Positions 44,110-56,676 are shown, numbered from the stretch's first letter. The stretch is 64,000 nucleotides of DNA from Anastrepha obliqua (GCF_027943255.1 NC_072893.1:115071784-115135783), one strand, 5' to 3'. Made by a program: numbers and translations. The notes: generated by a model not told the origin, from the letters alone.

Positions 44110-44590
44110 TCACCAAAACTTCCCAAATACGCAGCTTTGCTGATGACTATGTCATTCTCATGAGGAATATGAGTGATCTGACTGAAGTATTTCAAACACT
44201 CCAAATAAAACCAAAATTCTTTGGATTAAAGATCATGCAAGCAAAACCTCACACCTCGCAAGGCTTAACACGTTTAAAAAAGCGTCAGACCTTCCAATTA
44301 GTAATCATAAATTTGAAAGCGTGGATGAAATAAAATATCCAGGACTGCTTTTCAGTAAAACGGATGGTACAACGATTGCTATCCAAGACCGTGTGCGGGC
44401 TGCAAATAGAGCATATTTTGCCCATGTTAAACTGTTAAAAAGCAAGGTCTTGAGGAGAAGAACGAAGATAAAAGTATATAAAACACAGATTCGACCAATG
44501 GCAAGGTATGGATAGGAAATGTGGACGCTGAAAGCAGATACAATTACACAATTAAACAAGAAGAAAATGCTCTCCATCGCATCAGAGATA
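44110..44590 (+). mobile_element. RTE-like LINE fragment, second family
   Basis: Plus strand: FESVDEIKYPGLLFSKTDGT, RVRAANRAYFAHVKLLKSKV and KVYKTQIRPMARYG, then a stop and EMWTLKADT. This is the RT thumb of a LINE distinct from the AAG-tailed family. Opposite in orientation to its left neighbour. Confidence 0.65.
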
Positions 44591-44599
44591 ATAATGAGC

Positions 44600-45170
44600 T
44601 AGAGGAACTTCTACAATACCGAAAATCATTAGTTGAAAAGTAGATTAAAATTTTAGTAAATAATAAAAATATTTTATTAAGGTAATTCGAAATTAGGAGC
44701 AAATGACTAGCCTAATTCATTTCGAAAATCACCAATTTCGGACTAGTTGAAAAGTAAAAAAAACGTTATTTGTAAACAATTCAAAAGCATTTTATTGAGG
44801 CAATTCGAAACTAGAAGCAAGTGACTAGTGCAATTCATGCCCAAAATCAACAGTTTTGGACTAGTTAAAAAGTGAATTAAAATTGATATATTCTGTAAAT
44901 ATTTTAAATATATTTTACTAAGGCGCTACACAAATAATGCTTTTCTTTCTTTCAAGCCGAATTTATGCTCAAAATCACCAGTTTAGGACTAGTTGGAAAA
45001 GTGATTAAAGTTGATATGTGAACGTTTCAAAACTAGTTTATTCATGCCCAAAATCATCAGTTTTGGAGTAAAAATAAATGAAAAGTAAATAAAAGTTGAT
45101 ACATGATACATTTATGAGATGATTTGCTATCAAAAAGAAGGAGACTGGCGATATGGCATTTGTAAGTTGG
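44600..45170. repeat. ACTAGT-rich tandem array 1
   Basis: About four to five diverged units of roughly 120-130 bp. A typical unit includes AAAATCACCAGTTTTGGACT, the AGTTGAAAAGTAAATAAAA stretch, a TTTTATTAAGGC segment and AATGACTAG. The array ends in ATGATTTGCTATCAAAAAGA followed by a TGGCATTTGTAAGTT segment, the same flank as array 2. Confidence 0.85.
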
Positions 45171-46269
45171 TGAAAATAGGATAAACTTAAGCTTTTAAAA
45201 TATTTTGTCCGCAGCACACAGAGCACACGCGAATAAGGGAGAAGTGCAAGCGATGTATTACATCGAAAACCACGAGTTTATTTTCAAATACAATCATTTT
45301 AGCTCAACTGGAAAACATAAAAATTGTAGTTCAGTGCATTTAAAAATAATTCTCACTTTTCCTCTCCATTCATTTGTCCTCCCCGGCAACACTTTTGATC
45401 TGCCCTCAGAAATCATTCATGGTTAATGAAAATTTCGGAATGCAATAAAATTTCAGATGTTTTTTTTTATTTGTATACACTCTTTATTTTTAAAATATAT
45501 ATTTCTTTTTCTCTTTCGTTAGCGATGGCATTTAAAAACAAAAACCGTCTTTTACGAGCTGTCATTAAAGTAAGATCAAATGAGCGCCGTGAAGGAAAGG
45601 CAGTGTGACCTAAAATAATGTTGTGCAACTGGTCCACTGCAGGGCGGTGTAAATGAGTGCGAATGCATGAGTGTGCAACAGTAAGTCATGCTAGTGTGTG
45701 TGCCTGTGTGAATGAGCACTACACATTGCGCTGACACTTTATCGCTGCCAGCAAATCGGAAGTTTAATGGGTTAATGATGCACCGCACAGCACGATTGTG
45801 ATGAGCCCTTCCTCAAGCAAATAAGCCAAAAAAAACAAAAAACAAAAAAATCAAAACAAAAAATAAGAAAAGCCAAACAACAAACAAAAAATAGAGGCAC
45901 ATTAAAAATTAACTAAATAGGCGTAAACATCAATTGAACGCTTCGTAAAACAACAGAAGCTGCCGTCACCGCCGACACCAGCGGTATCAAGCAAGGGCCA
46001 GCCATTCGGACCACCTTAGTAGTTTCACACACTAGCAGAGCATCTACATATGTACATACTAATATATATTATATCTTGCAGTCAAGCCTACTAGTTTTGA
46101 ACCACATTACTACTGGTTTGGTTTGCAATTGAAGTGGTTCATCGGCTATCTTCTTTCAAAGCTAGCAGCTGGTACTTTTAACAAGGCGATGTCCAACGAA
46201 GAGTCACTAGTAGCCTATGCATTAGCATTTAACTAGTATACTAACTAGTAAGCTCATGAATCCGACCTC
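45171..46269. other. spacer between the two arrays
   Basis: Contains a 15-bp palindrome CGATGTATTACATCG (45251-45265), an A-rich AAACAAAA stretch near 45826-45890 and, towards the right, several scattered ACTAGT-like sites that may be worn array units. No recognisable gene. Confidence 0.4.
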
Positions 46270-47533
46270 TACAAGGTAATGAATTAGTTTATAAAGGTCA
46301 AAAAATTCTAGGCCAATTCGTGCGGCATATCACCAGTTTACGACTAGTTGAATAAATACGTTAAAATTGATATATGAAAGTCTAAAAATTGTTTTAGTAA
46401 GACAATTCGCATATAAGAAAAAGGTCTAGTCCAATTCATACCCAGAATCACCAGTTTTGGACTAGTTGGAAAAGCGTTAAAAAATTGATAAATGAATGTT
46501 TCAAAAATATTGTATTTATTCACTTCGAAACTAGGAGCAAATGACTAGCCCGGTTCATATCGCAAATCACCAGCTTAGGAGTAGTTGAAAAAGAAAATAA
46601 AAATTGATATATGACTATCAAAAATATTATTAAAACGATTCACAAATAAGAAAAAAGCGCTTCAAAAATAATTTATTAAGACAATCGTAATTAAGAGTAA
46701 GTTCAGTTTGTGCCTAAATACACTGGTTTCGGTATAGTCGAATTTTAATTAATTAAATTTTAATATAAACGCTGCAAACATATTTTATTAAATTAGAAGC
46801 AAATGACTAGTCCAATGCATTTCGAAAATCACCAGTTTCGGACTAGTTGAGAAGTAAGTAGAAATTTGTTTGTAAGCAATTCAAAAACATTTTATTAAGG
46901 CAATTCGAAACTAGTTAGTAGCAAATGACTAGTGCAATTCATACCCAAAATCAGCAGTTTTGGACTAGTTAAAAAGTGCATTAAGATTGATATAATATAT
47001 TATTTAAACATTTCAAAAATATTTTGCTAAGGCGCTTTGCAAGTAAGAAAAAATTACTGGTCCGATTTATGCCGGAAATCATCAGTTTTCGACTAGTACG
47101 TATCCTGATAAAAGTTGATATATGAACGTCTCAAAAATAGTTTATTAAGACAAGTAAAAAGTATTTAAAAATTCATATATATATGAACGCTTCAAAATAT
47201 TTTATTGAGGCAAATAAGAAAAAATGGTTCGTCCAATTCATGCCCAAAATCACTAGATTTGGACTAGTTAAAAAGTGAAAAAAAGTGATATATTATATTA
47301 TATAATCGTATCAAAAATATTTTATTAAGGCGCTTTGCAAACAAAAAACATGTCTGAGCCAATTAATGCCCAAAATCACCAGTTTTGGACTAGCTGGAAA
47401 AGTGCCACAAATCATCAATTTTGGACTAGTTGAAAAGTAAATAAACATTGATACATGAATGTTTAAAAAAATGTTACTAAGATGATTTGCTATTAAAAAC
47501 AAAGAGCCTGGCATCATGGCATTTGTAAGTTAG
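46270..47533. repeat. ACTAGT-rich tandem array 2
   Basis: About ten units of the array 1 type, with the GGACTAGTTG landmark near 46337, 46459, 46578, 46730, 46841, 46962, 47091, 47261, 47387 and 47423. Its later part (about 46790-47040) matches 44690-44940 of array 1 unit for unit. It ends in AGATGATTTGCTATTAAAAA and TGGCATTTGTAAGTTAGG. Confidence 0.88.
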
Positions 47534-48955
47534 GAACAACAAAATGTGTATATCTGCCACCATAATTTGCAAATGTTGAGCGATGCTAGAGTGGGTCGCC
47601 ATGAAGACCAGAACGAGCACCAAGAGATTATATGGAAGCAAAGGGTCAGAAGCTGCTCTTGATGCGCTGCTTCGCGTGCTTTATTAAATTGATTATCCCT
47701 TAATCGAAGTCTTTTGCTCCACGTGCTTATCAAGTGTGTCTCCTTTTGAAAGTTGGGATAAGTAGCGACTTAGTTCTTTATTTCTCAGAGGATCATTTGA
47801 CCGATTCGAAATTAAGTTGGAGAATGGAGACCTAGGTCCATTTTACTAAGAAACTTATAATATTTATCCGTGTTAGTTGACCAACAGAGTCACGTAGAGC
47901 TGAGTTGATCTTCCTTGACTGAAGTCCACTTTAGTAGGAAAGTCTACTTTTAAAAAATGGCGGCAGCCACTACTAAAAGATGATTACGCCGTATGAAAAA
48001 CACATTACCAAAGACTAACACATTACCAAAGGCTAACGATTGTTTCTCTGGCACTCATTTATCTCAAATCCAAACCAACTGCCAAACAATATATTCTTCT
48101 GTAGTTCGGATATGTCCGTCATTTTGCGTTCGGGCCAAATCTCTTACAAATTACGACAGTTTCGGTTGATCATTAATTACCTCACACACACACACCCAAG
48201 CATGGAAAACTAATTTTTAACAATATTACTGATGACTCAATTGTTGTTATGCTATTTGTAAACAAATTGCTGAACGATTGCGGTCAATCCTTTGATTAAT
48301 TGCCGTATTGAATGGCACCAAGAGATAAACTGATTTGATGGGGCAATAATTGAATTTTTCCACAACAATTGAATGATGAAAGGCAAACGCCAAAAGTAAA
48401 GATGAAAAGAACAAAAGGAAAGATACATACAAGCAAGGGTGACTCAATAAGTTCCCGAAAATATGTTGTTCGTAAACCTGATTCCCTGAGTGCTCGATAT
48501 ATTACATCCAAGCTTAACTCTTTGCTGTCCTCCGATTCTCATGATCCTCAAAGTATATATTTTTTCCATCAATAAAGTCCTCATTTGACCCAAATCCCTC
48601 CTCAATCAGTCACACCTCTAGTTTTGGAAGCAGAAAATAATTTCAGAAGCCAGGTCTGGTCAGGTGGGATGGTAGAGCATTTGATACCCAAATTTGTGTA
48701 AATTTACCTTTGAGACTGAACACTAGTGCACCTCTTCATTATGCTGATGGAAGATAATTTTCATACTTACCAAATGCTGTAAATTTTACTTCAAATAGGT
48801 GTCGATATAATTTATAACTACTTCACAATTAACTTTTTTAATCTTTCCAACCTAAGCGATGTGATTCATGTCCCGCATATCCCAAGCAACATATGTTAAT
48901 ATCCTGGTTGGCTAACAGGCGCACTTCGATGCGCTCAAAACGTTCACGGATTCTA
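47534..48955. other. no recognisable gene
   Basis: A near-exact tandem duplication (ACACATTACCAAAGACTA, then ACACATTACCAAAGGCTA) lies near 48000-48040, and a short CA microsatellite near 48183-48195. A 67-codon minus frame (47530-47733) has no motif. Confidence 0.4.
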
Positions 48956-48959
48956 TTGT

Positions 48960-49280
48960 TTTCTTGATAATCTGTGGTCTACTCCTGGAAAGAAGAGCCT
49001 AGTATGCTGGGTTAGTGCGCAAACATGCAAAGTCGCGAAATCCCTCTAGCCACGGGTAAAACGGGGGCGCTTCAAAGCTTGGTGGGTACCCATACTAGGC
49101 ATTGTCCGCTAGGTACCCACGCAGTGAGACTTGGATTGCTTCAAGTACTTGCGGCAGCAGCTGTCTGGAGAATGAGATGGCATGAACTCAGCACTTTCTT
49201 CTCAGCTTCCCTACAAACGTGGAGCTAATATTCAGACATCTGGGCTCTCACTGTTTTGCTACACCTGCGGATATTTTTTT
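48960..49280 (+). mobile_element. LINE C-terminal tail fragment
   Basis: Plus strand: LQSLVGTHTRHCPLGTHAVR and LGL. In another frame, SSCLENEMA, then TQHFLLSFPT, then FRHLGSHCFATPADIF. This matches the order LxGHCPLGTHAVRLG, then CxxCxxEEEx, then HFLLxCPA, then LG of LINE tails. Confidence 0.6.
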
Positions 49281-49929
49281 ATTAATTTATTAAATATCAT
49301 ACAAAAAATAATTATGTAACTTTACTATTTAGTGTCGTTCCTAGTCGGAACATAGGGTGGAGTCTCCGTTTCTTGGGTATTTTGGTTTTACGGCTGGGCT
49401 ACCAACCCTACGTAATCCCATCCCACGTGCGTCTGTGCGGAAACCACTCGTGAATGCATCTTAAGGCATCCAGTTCTGCCTGTCATATCACATTTTTATA
49501 GCGAGCCGCTTGGTCCAAGTACAGACATTCGCTTTCGGCCGCATCTCACTCGAGGAATCAGACGTCGAAAAGAGTTAGATTTTTTTTTTTTTACCGAAGT
49601 TGACATCTCCGACCTTTGTGATCCGTGGGAGATATTTCATTTCTCTCGTACCACCCATATCTGGGAGGGATTCCCCTATCCGCCACCTGGGGACGCGACA
49701 TAACAGGCTCTCGTTGCGGATACAGCAGGGTTAAAAATTAAACACCTCGTAGATTTCTTCAATAGCTTGAAGTGGTTAACACAAGTGTAATTAGCAACCG
49801 TTGGGTGTCATTGAATCTTCCATTTTTCCCTTTCCTGATTCTTTTTCCCCTGTTTTTCATCTGTATGCCATCTCAGTCAACGAATTTTGATTCTTTGTCC
49901 AAGTGGGCACTACCGCCGAATTAACCGCG
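49281..49929. other. no recognisable gene; hairpin motif
   Basis: GTTCCTAGTCGGAAC at 49337-49351 is a perfect 5-bp-stem hairpin related to 29404-29418. Poly-T at 49580-49591 precedes a GC-rich block (to about 49720) resembling an untranslated end of a retroelement, not identified. Confidence 0.4.
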
Positions 49930-50200
49930 AGCTGTATGAGCTTCCCGATAATGTCGACATAGTTAAGGGCATCAATATTCAGCGCTAGGGCTGGCAGCAA
50001 AGAAGGAGTTCAGATGGCAAGTTAGAGGACAGCGACATAGAGGAAGACCATGCCTCTGATAGAACAACGAAGCCAAAGGTACCTTATCATAGCTTGGTGG
50101 ATCAAATTGGAGAAGAGCCGCGCAAAACAAAGCCGCCTGCCGAGATTTGTTGCAGACGGCCTTAATCCGGTAACGGGTTGTGATCCTTGATCAGGCCATA
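49930..50200 (+). mobile_element. RTE-like LINE tail fragment
   Basis: Plus strand: ELYELPDNVDIVKGINIQR, then, through frame changes, EEDHASDRTTKPKV, HSLVDQIGEEPRKTKPPAEI and CCRRP, aligning with the tail at 1081-1290 (minus). Same family as 1076-1745 by eye. Confidence 0.5.
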
Positions 50201-50524
50201 GAAGTAACCTAAGCAAACCTTCTATTGTTCCTCGGTCTCTGGTGTGTTGTGATGAATTCGTCTTTCTTTCAGAATACGCATTGGAGCAAGAACTTACTCT
50301 AATTTCGATTAGACAACACCAACCAAATTGTTACTTTCCAAAATCTTTTCATACAAAACTGAAATCAATGATCCATTTTATAAGGCTGCGCCTTTTTCTA
50401 GTGTGTGCAACTTCACTTTTTTAACGCGCAATATCATGCCCTGGGTTTTATGCACCATTGCTTCTCTGATCACTTCAATTTAGGCATCAGAATCTTCGGC
50501 TTACTTGAGCAAGCCGATCGTGGA

Positions 50525-50632
50525 CGGCGCCTGCCGTAGCCGAAAGGGGTTGGTACGGGAGTAAGCTTATCTAAAGAAAGTCGTTTCTAGGCAGGCAATG
50601 GCAAATCTTCGAATGTATTAGTAGTATTAGAT
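50525..50632 (+). repeat. tRNA-headed SINE, shortened
   Basis: CTGCCGTAGCCGAAAGGGGT (A-box region) joins early to GGCAGGCAATGGCAAATCTT. The B-box is lost, so an internal deletion removed the middle of the head. Confidence 0.65.
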
Positions 50633-50719
50633 GGACACGTGAAATTTGCTGCTTTCCATATTTTCGAAAAACTCTCTTAAGCGTCTATAAGCACTTGCTG
50701 TCGTAGCAAAACTACTTTA

Positions 50720-52004
50720 CAGGGTGAACGATATGAAGTGTTACCTATTCAAAACACCATAACTTTTTTGTGTGAAATTAGTTTTTACAATTTTAACATA
50801 TAGTTTATTCACTTTAGCTCGATATGACCACCTTTGCCTTGACTATAGCCTTCAAATGGTCAAAAAATGAGTTGCATGCTGCATGAATGTGATGTTGAGG
50901 TATTTTGGCCCATTCTCGTATAATCGCTTTTTTCAGCGCATCCATACTGGCATATTTTTTAGTCCTCACCTTCCTCTCCACAATGGACCCGATGGAATAG
51001 TACATCGGATTTGCATCTGGCGAATTCGAAAGCCATTGTGTGGACGAACTGAAGTGTGGAACATGATTTTTTAACCATTCTTGGTTCACACGAGCTTTAT
51101 GAGACGGTGCCTAGTCCTGTTGGAACGTCTATGGTCTACGACCGAAATGTTTGTGTGTACACGGCTCTAAAGCAGCTTCTAAGACATTTCCCCGATAATA
51201 AGTCGCATTCACTTTGACACCAGGCTCGATAAAAACGATTGGAGAGCGTCCAACAGTGGTCACTGCGGCCCAAACCATTACCTGCGATGGGAAATTGCTT
51301 CGAGTGGCCATACGTAGGCTCAAATTTTCGTATGAGCATTCATTTAAGTAAACAGGGTCGTTTTGAGTGTTTATGAACTGCTCAATTGGGAAATTTTTTT
51401 CATCAGAAAACAAAATATTAGGAAATTCGCCACGTTCGTGCAAGCGCAACAACTCTTTTGCTCTTTCGCACCGAACTTTTTTTTGCTGGGGTGAAAGATT
51501 GTGTGCTGTTTGTAACTTGTAAGCATTGTCCTTGAGCTCATTTCTCAATATGCGTCGAATGCTGTCTTGCGATATTTGCAGTTCTTTGGCCATTTTTCTA
51601 CCACTTCGACGTGGTTTTCGTTCAAGTCGAGTCTTCACTCTCCGAACTATTTCTGGCTTTGTTGCGGTTTTTTTTGGTCCTCCTCCATAGCGTTTTGCAA
51701 TGCTACCAGTATCATTGTAACGTTTTATAGTTCGATACACAAACATTTTATTCACTTTGAGGTGACTGAGCTCACGAATAATGGCTGGTTGTGAATTTCC
51801 AGTCAAATATAACGCAATCACACTATTACGTTTGAATTCCATCACAGAAAAAAAAAAATTCTACAAAACTGAGACGCAAATGCCTTTGATGGCTTATAAA
51901 CAATATATTGAACTGTCATTAGAACAATTTTGACGTTGATGTCATGAGCTGTTTTACAGATACAAGCAGTGTGAAGTTGGTAACACTTCATATCGTTCAC
52001 CCTG
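50720..52004 (-). mobile_element. maT-like Tc1/mariner element, inactivated
   Basis: A 1285-bp element flanked by TA (50718-50719 and 52005-52006), with identical inverted ends for about 27 bp beginning CAGGGTGAACGATATGAAGT and continuing GTTACC. The transposase is on the minus strand (50814-51845). The well-kept ends suggest a fairly recent insertion. Confidence 0.93.
50814..51845 (-). pseudogene. maT-like transposase pseudogene
   Basis: The start MMEFKRNSVIALYLTGNSQP opens a helix-turn-helix region, followed by RYGGGPKKTATKPEIVRRVK and RRSGRKMAKELQISQDSIRR (the second DNA-binding part). The catalytic core has ILFSDEKNFPIEQF (first D) and TFQQD, a stop, then APSHKARVNQEW (second D), then LSNSPDANPMYYSI. 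In DD37D relatives the last motif reads SPDLNPLDY, so the third catalytic D appears replaced by Y here. Two in-frame stops flank TFQQD, each one base from a sense codon. The frame otherwise runs unbroken to a stop at 50814. About 344 codons, the usual length. Dead through stops and the lost third D. Confidence 0.88.
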
Positions 52005-52006
52005 TA

Positions 52007-53639
52007 TATCGAAAGACGTTTTTTGACAAACAAAATGTTGGATTTGAGTTAGTAACGCCATCCGCTCTAATGTTCAGAAACTTATTGAACGACCCTCTGA
52101 TATATGAAAAAAAGAAACATGCAATAAAAATTGTTTATTTATTTGTTTGTTGCATTTTCGTAGAGCAAGACATCACAGTAACAATTGAAGACGAGGTCGA
52201 TCATGCAATGAAACCATCAAAAATAAAAAACAAAAACAAATACACGCGTACACAGAGGGGCCAAGAAATCATTACATTTATTTGTTTTTCTTATTTCATA
52301 AACTTCTTAAACCATTGACGCCGAATGAAATCAAAGCCGCCAGTAGTCTATTGGAGCGCGTACATGACATAATCTATCACCTGTCAGCAGCTGTCATCTA
52401 TGCCTCACCGGCAAGCAATTGGCAGCACACAGCATATTTGTGTGCATGCGTGGATAGAAGGCCAAGCAACATGTTGCCGCAGAAGAGAAACAAAAACAGT
52501 ATAGAATTTGAGGAAAAAATCATTCAATAATTCACTGAAAAGCAATTTCATTTTGGCTAGGTAAATATTGAGCCAGTCTAAGGGGATACTGATAGAAAAG
52601 AAGCGCAAGAAGAAGAGCTAGCAGTCGCAGCACCAAATCACTTCTGACAGCACGCACGATTGAGCAGGCTGTAAGAGCGTGAGTGAGAGATACAGCGAGA
52701 CGGTTGTGAGGGGGTAGAGAAAGTGCACTGCCAAGTAATTGAGAAGTGTCAGTTTGACAATCATTAATCATGCGATTAGTTAAGTGGGTGTCTGCATGGA
52801 CCCGCACCACTTGCTGCGCAGTTGGTTAGGCGAATGTACGAGTGTTTGGCTGCCGCTGCCAATGTGCTGGCCAAATGGTTCAAATGTATGAAATGGTTAC
52901 ACGCTGTTTAATTTGACGTGTGAACGCATGATCGCAGCGCAATGTTTGACAAGTACATATCGGCAGTGTTGAAGGTGCATCCACACACACACACATACAT
53001 ACATACGTAGTGGTGCGTCTGCTGCTGCTGTCAAAATAATCTCACATTCAATTAGCGTTTGGAAAAATAAATTTTCATACAACACCTCATCCAATGGGCC
53101 ATTGGGTAGCTGCCGATCAATGAGGCAGGCGTGCGTGCGTGTGTTTGGATTTGTGTTTGAAATAAGTTGTTGTACGTAACTAATTGACAGTTGGTTCCGT
53201 GTGCGGGCCGCCATCTCGCTACTAGATGAATGATTAATGCTTCAAAAATTCTTTCGTTTGACTTTCGAGCGGAAAATGTGTTGTTGAAATTGCGATTAGC
53301 ATTTCTGAGACGGATGTACTTTTATCTTCCGGAAAATTAGCAGCAGGAAAATGGGAAGAATTTCATGCACTTTTAGACTAAGCAGATCAAATTCTTCCGG
53401 CTTCTACCTGCAATGCCGATGTTGCTGTGAACGGGTTCTTCGCGTGCCTGGTTAACCATGAAAAGGGTTTGTAATAAATTGTGTCGTTCCTAGTATTAAG
53501 TTGCCAGAGCCTTACAAGCACCACAACCTGAGCCACCGAGCCCCCTTTAGACAAATTGTCAATCTATTAGTAGCAGCCTGTGCTTAGTTTCATTCACTTA
53601 CTCTAGCCAGCAATCCTCATCCATTTTGAATTACAAATA
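52007..53639. other. no recognisable gene; CA/CATA microsatellite
   Basis: CACACACACACACATACATA lies near 52982-53005. The frame 52282-52530 has no motif. GTGTCGTTCCTAGT at 53481-53494 matches the left part of the hairpin motif at 49337. It may include host sequence. Confidence 0.4.
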
Positions 53640-54760
53640 TAATACCATTATAAAGCCAATTCTGTAGGATGGAGTCGTCGTTTGATGCAACTCATTGGAA
53701 AGGATGGCATCGGTGAAGAAGCTGGAGAGAGTCCAAAGGTCTGCCTTCAATGGAACCTTCGAACTACTCCTACTCAATCGCTTAATGCAATGCTCAGTGT
53801 GATACCTGTTTATCTTGCAGCAAAGCTCCGGCTACACATGCCATAAACCCACTGAGAGGCTCAGGCTACAAACTTGATCTCAATTACGGACACTCAAGTA
53901 TTCTTAGGTACTTTGGGTTCATTCCTTTGGCGACTGATCAATGCGCACTATTGCCTAGTCCGAGCGGAATATTCTCCACTCGCTTTCCTTCAAAGGAATA
54001 GTGGGCGGGGTGCTGTATTTGGAGGTAGGACCTGGCGAACCTGTTCACGGATGGTTAAAAATTACAAATAAGGGCTGGCGGAGTAGTATTCTGGGAGGAG
54101 CTCTCCATCAGAGTCAAGTTAAAGTTACTGGACCACTGCAGTGTATGACCACGCAGAGGTAGCCGCAATTAAAGAAGCAGGTGCTCACTAGTATAACAAC
54201 TGTCACGGAGGTCAATATCTAATTTACTCCAACAGCCAAGTGGCAACAGAGCGCTGGGTTTGATGTTGGTGCGCTCGAAACTGGTTGAAGAATGTCTGAC
54301 TTCACTTTCGGCCGCATTTGAATTATGCGATATAAGTCTCTTTTGGATACCTGGTCATAGCAACATTGCAGGAAACTGCGAGGTGGATGAGCTGGCTCGA
54401 CAGGGAACCTCGCAAAACGAGACAGAACTGGGATGCGTTGGTTACCTATGGCCTGCTCCTGGAAAGCTGGGGTTAACGTCAACTCAGCGAGCGCTGGGCA
54501 GGTACAAAAACTTGTAAGGTCGCGAAACCTTGATTTCCTCTGAGGTTAACAAAATGTCAGCTATGGATTTTCGTTGGGCATCACCCGCGAGGTATACTTT
54601 ACATGCTGGGAGGTGCAGGATTACTTCGAGTCCGTTTTGCATCAGTTGTATGGAGGGTGAGTTTGAATCATCTACCCCGCTTTCGCGGGGCCAAGAAATA
54701 AATATTTTGGCTCTCATCTCTTTGCTACGTCTACTGATATTAGAAACATTATGAATTTTA
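53640..54760 (+). mobile_element. LINE RT-end and RNase H fragment
   Basis: Plus strand with many frame changes. LERVQRSAFNGTFE-like sequence near 53720 and LRTTPTQSLNAMLSVIPVYL (end of RT) come first. RNase H pieces follow: AEVAAIKEAGAH, YSNSQVATERW, then LFWIPGHSNIAGNCEVDELA (54340-54400). Then GYLWPAPGKLGL and the knuckle CISCMEGEFES (54640-54670). The family matches 14012-14275. Dead. Confidence 0.75.
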
Positions 54761-55019
54761 TCGGGCAGCATGAAACGGCTAACACCAATAAATCAGCCAT
54801 CATTCGGTCGTCTTCAACAAATATATATCAGCCTCCAAATAGTGGAATCTCCAAAGCTTTTTATATACTCAAGAGAAATTTTTTATAAGGCTTAATTCAA
54901 AGCCTTTTCAAAAAGGTGGCGAAAACGATTCAAAAACTGATCTGAGCAAATTACTTAGTTCAGATATGCGTAGTAAAATTTTACGAAGCATATTTTTGTG
55001 CAATATTTTAACCCATTAT

Positions 55020-55500
55020 ATATATCGGATGTTACTTGTTAGCTGCCTGTCTTATAGGTAAATATTTGTTTTCAATTCTCTTACGGAACTCTCTGGCGTG
55101 GGGATGGAACAAATCCTATGCTTCTTAAGAGCCACAAATTGATTCATCGAAGCAAAATAAATCAGGTTCCCGTCTTGCACAGTGAACATGTAAGGTCTAA
55201 GTGAGTTGGTCGTACAGACGGACTGCCCCCAACATGGATATATTACAATATTAGAGCTTTTGGCTCGGAAACGAATTACTAAATATATATAACTCAAAAA
55301 AAGGTGCATTGATTGCTTGTGAAATGGGTGCCGAATATCTCTCTGCTAACTCCTACTCTCCACGTGAAACAGGCAAATGGAACCCCAATCAGTGGGTGAT
55401 GATCCAAGTAATTCAAATACATAAATAATTTTTTCTGCCCAACTCAAGCTCTTGATAACTTTCTGGTGAGTTTTTTTCAGCATACCGCTTAGCCTAACCT
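55020..55500 (+). mobile_element. possible LINE 3' end
   Basis: The stretch ends in GCTTAGCCTAACCTA, the same kind of terminus as the jockey-like LINE at 3964-4052. No coding motif is clear before it. Confidence 0.3.
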
Positions 55501-56674
55501 ATTTTTACATGCCTCGAAAACATTTTTTTTTTCAAACGAAATCGCTTGATAATAAAATAAAATAATACAAAGAGCAACTTATTTCCACACCCTCCTTTAC
55601 CACCCATACCTACACACACAAGCGCACAATTAATCGATAAAGTAAATCCGCAAATCTTGTTAGTATCAAATACAAGCAATTCATTAAAATAATCGTTGTC
55701 ATTCATTTGGAAATGGTGAAGTGAAAGAGAACAAGGGTGTACGAGCGAGTCTGGGTATGCAATAGATCGCGCTTTAAGATCACCATATGATCAGTAACGA
55801 TTGCTAGGAGAACGCAAACACACACACACATACACACACACTCGCAATGCAACAAGCGCTGACCACCAACTAAGACGACACCGAGTCCGATGTGCAACCA
55901 GAAAAGTTCCAAGCAAAAGCATTTACAATCAGGCGAGGTGTAATGGATGCTTTATTAATAGCAGGCGACAACGATCGCTCTAAAACCTACAGCAGATATG
56001 TCGTTGGCGATCGACGGTGTGTGGCGACGATCAAGCTTTGGCAAATTCAAATTAACTACATGACTAGGAAGATTAGTTGGGGACGAGGTGAGGTCGTTGA
56101 GTGTGGAGGTGAAACGTTTGGCTTTGGCAAGGAAAGCCGCTTAAGCAGACTAAAGCTTCCCAGCACGAGCGCTGACGGTACATGTACCATATGTAACCTT
56201 AGTAAGTCGGCATTGCGAGTGATCATACAGTGATCTACTCATATTGCCACGCGGCAAACGCAGCGCATGTAAAAACAACAACTTTAGTCGATGAAGATGA
56301 ACAGCAGTCGAATTGCAATCGAAGTATGAGACAAGAAATAAAAGTAGAGAATGACATAGAAGCTACGTAGCATAAGGTTTAGTGTGGCAAGAAGTGAGAC
56401 ACGCTGCAGAGGCTATATGGAGGCCAACTCGTTGCCGTATATGCAACTGAGCCTACAAATGAATTACCAAATTAATGGACAGCATAAATCACATTATCGC
56501 TTCCCTACACACCACAACAGGCGAGTAATGTATACCTGTAACTGCAGCAAAAACACACTCCAACAACAACAAGAAAAGAGATTAAGGTACTTGCCAGAGT
56601 GAAGATCAGTGGTCAGCGCGCACAGCGCATGCACTCACGTGTCTGCTACATATTTGTGTATGTATGTATGTGTG
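55501..56674. other. no recognisable gene; CA microsatellite
   Basis: CACACACACACATACACACA lies near 55820-55841. The plus-strand frame 55892-56233 (113 codons) contains a TICNLSKSAL-like end that might be a worn LINE tail; not enough to call. Confidence 0.35.
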
Positions 56675-56676
56675 TA

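Noticed and set aside
44600..47533. CRISPR-like array
   Set aside because: Units are ~120-130 bp tandem monomers without unique spacers, in a eukaryotic setting.
51944..52318. 124-codon plus-strand protein gene
   Set aside because: It begins inside the maT element and runs through its inverted repeat; no motif.
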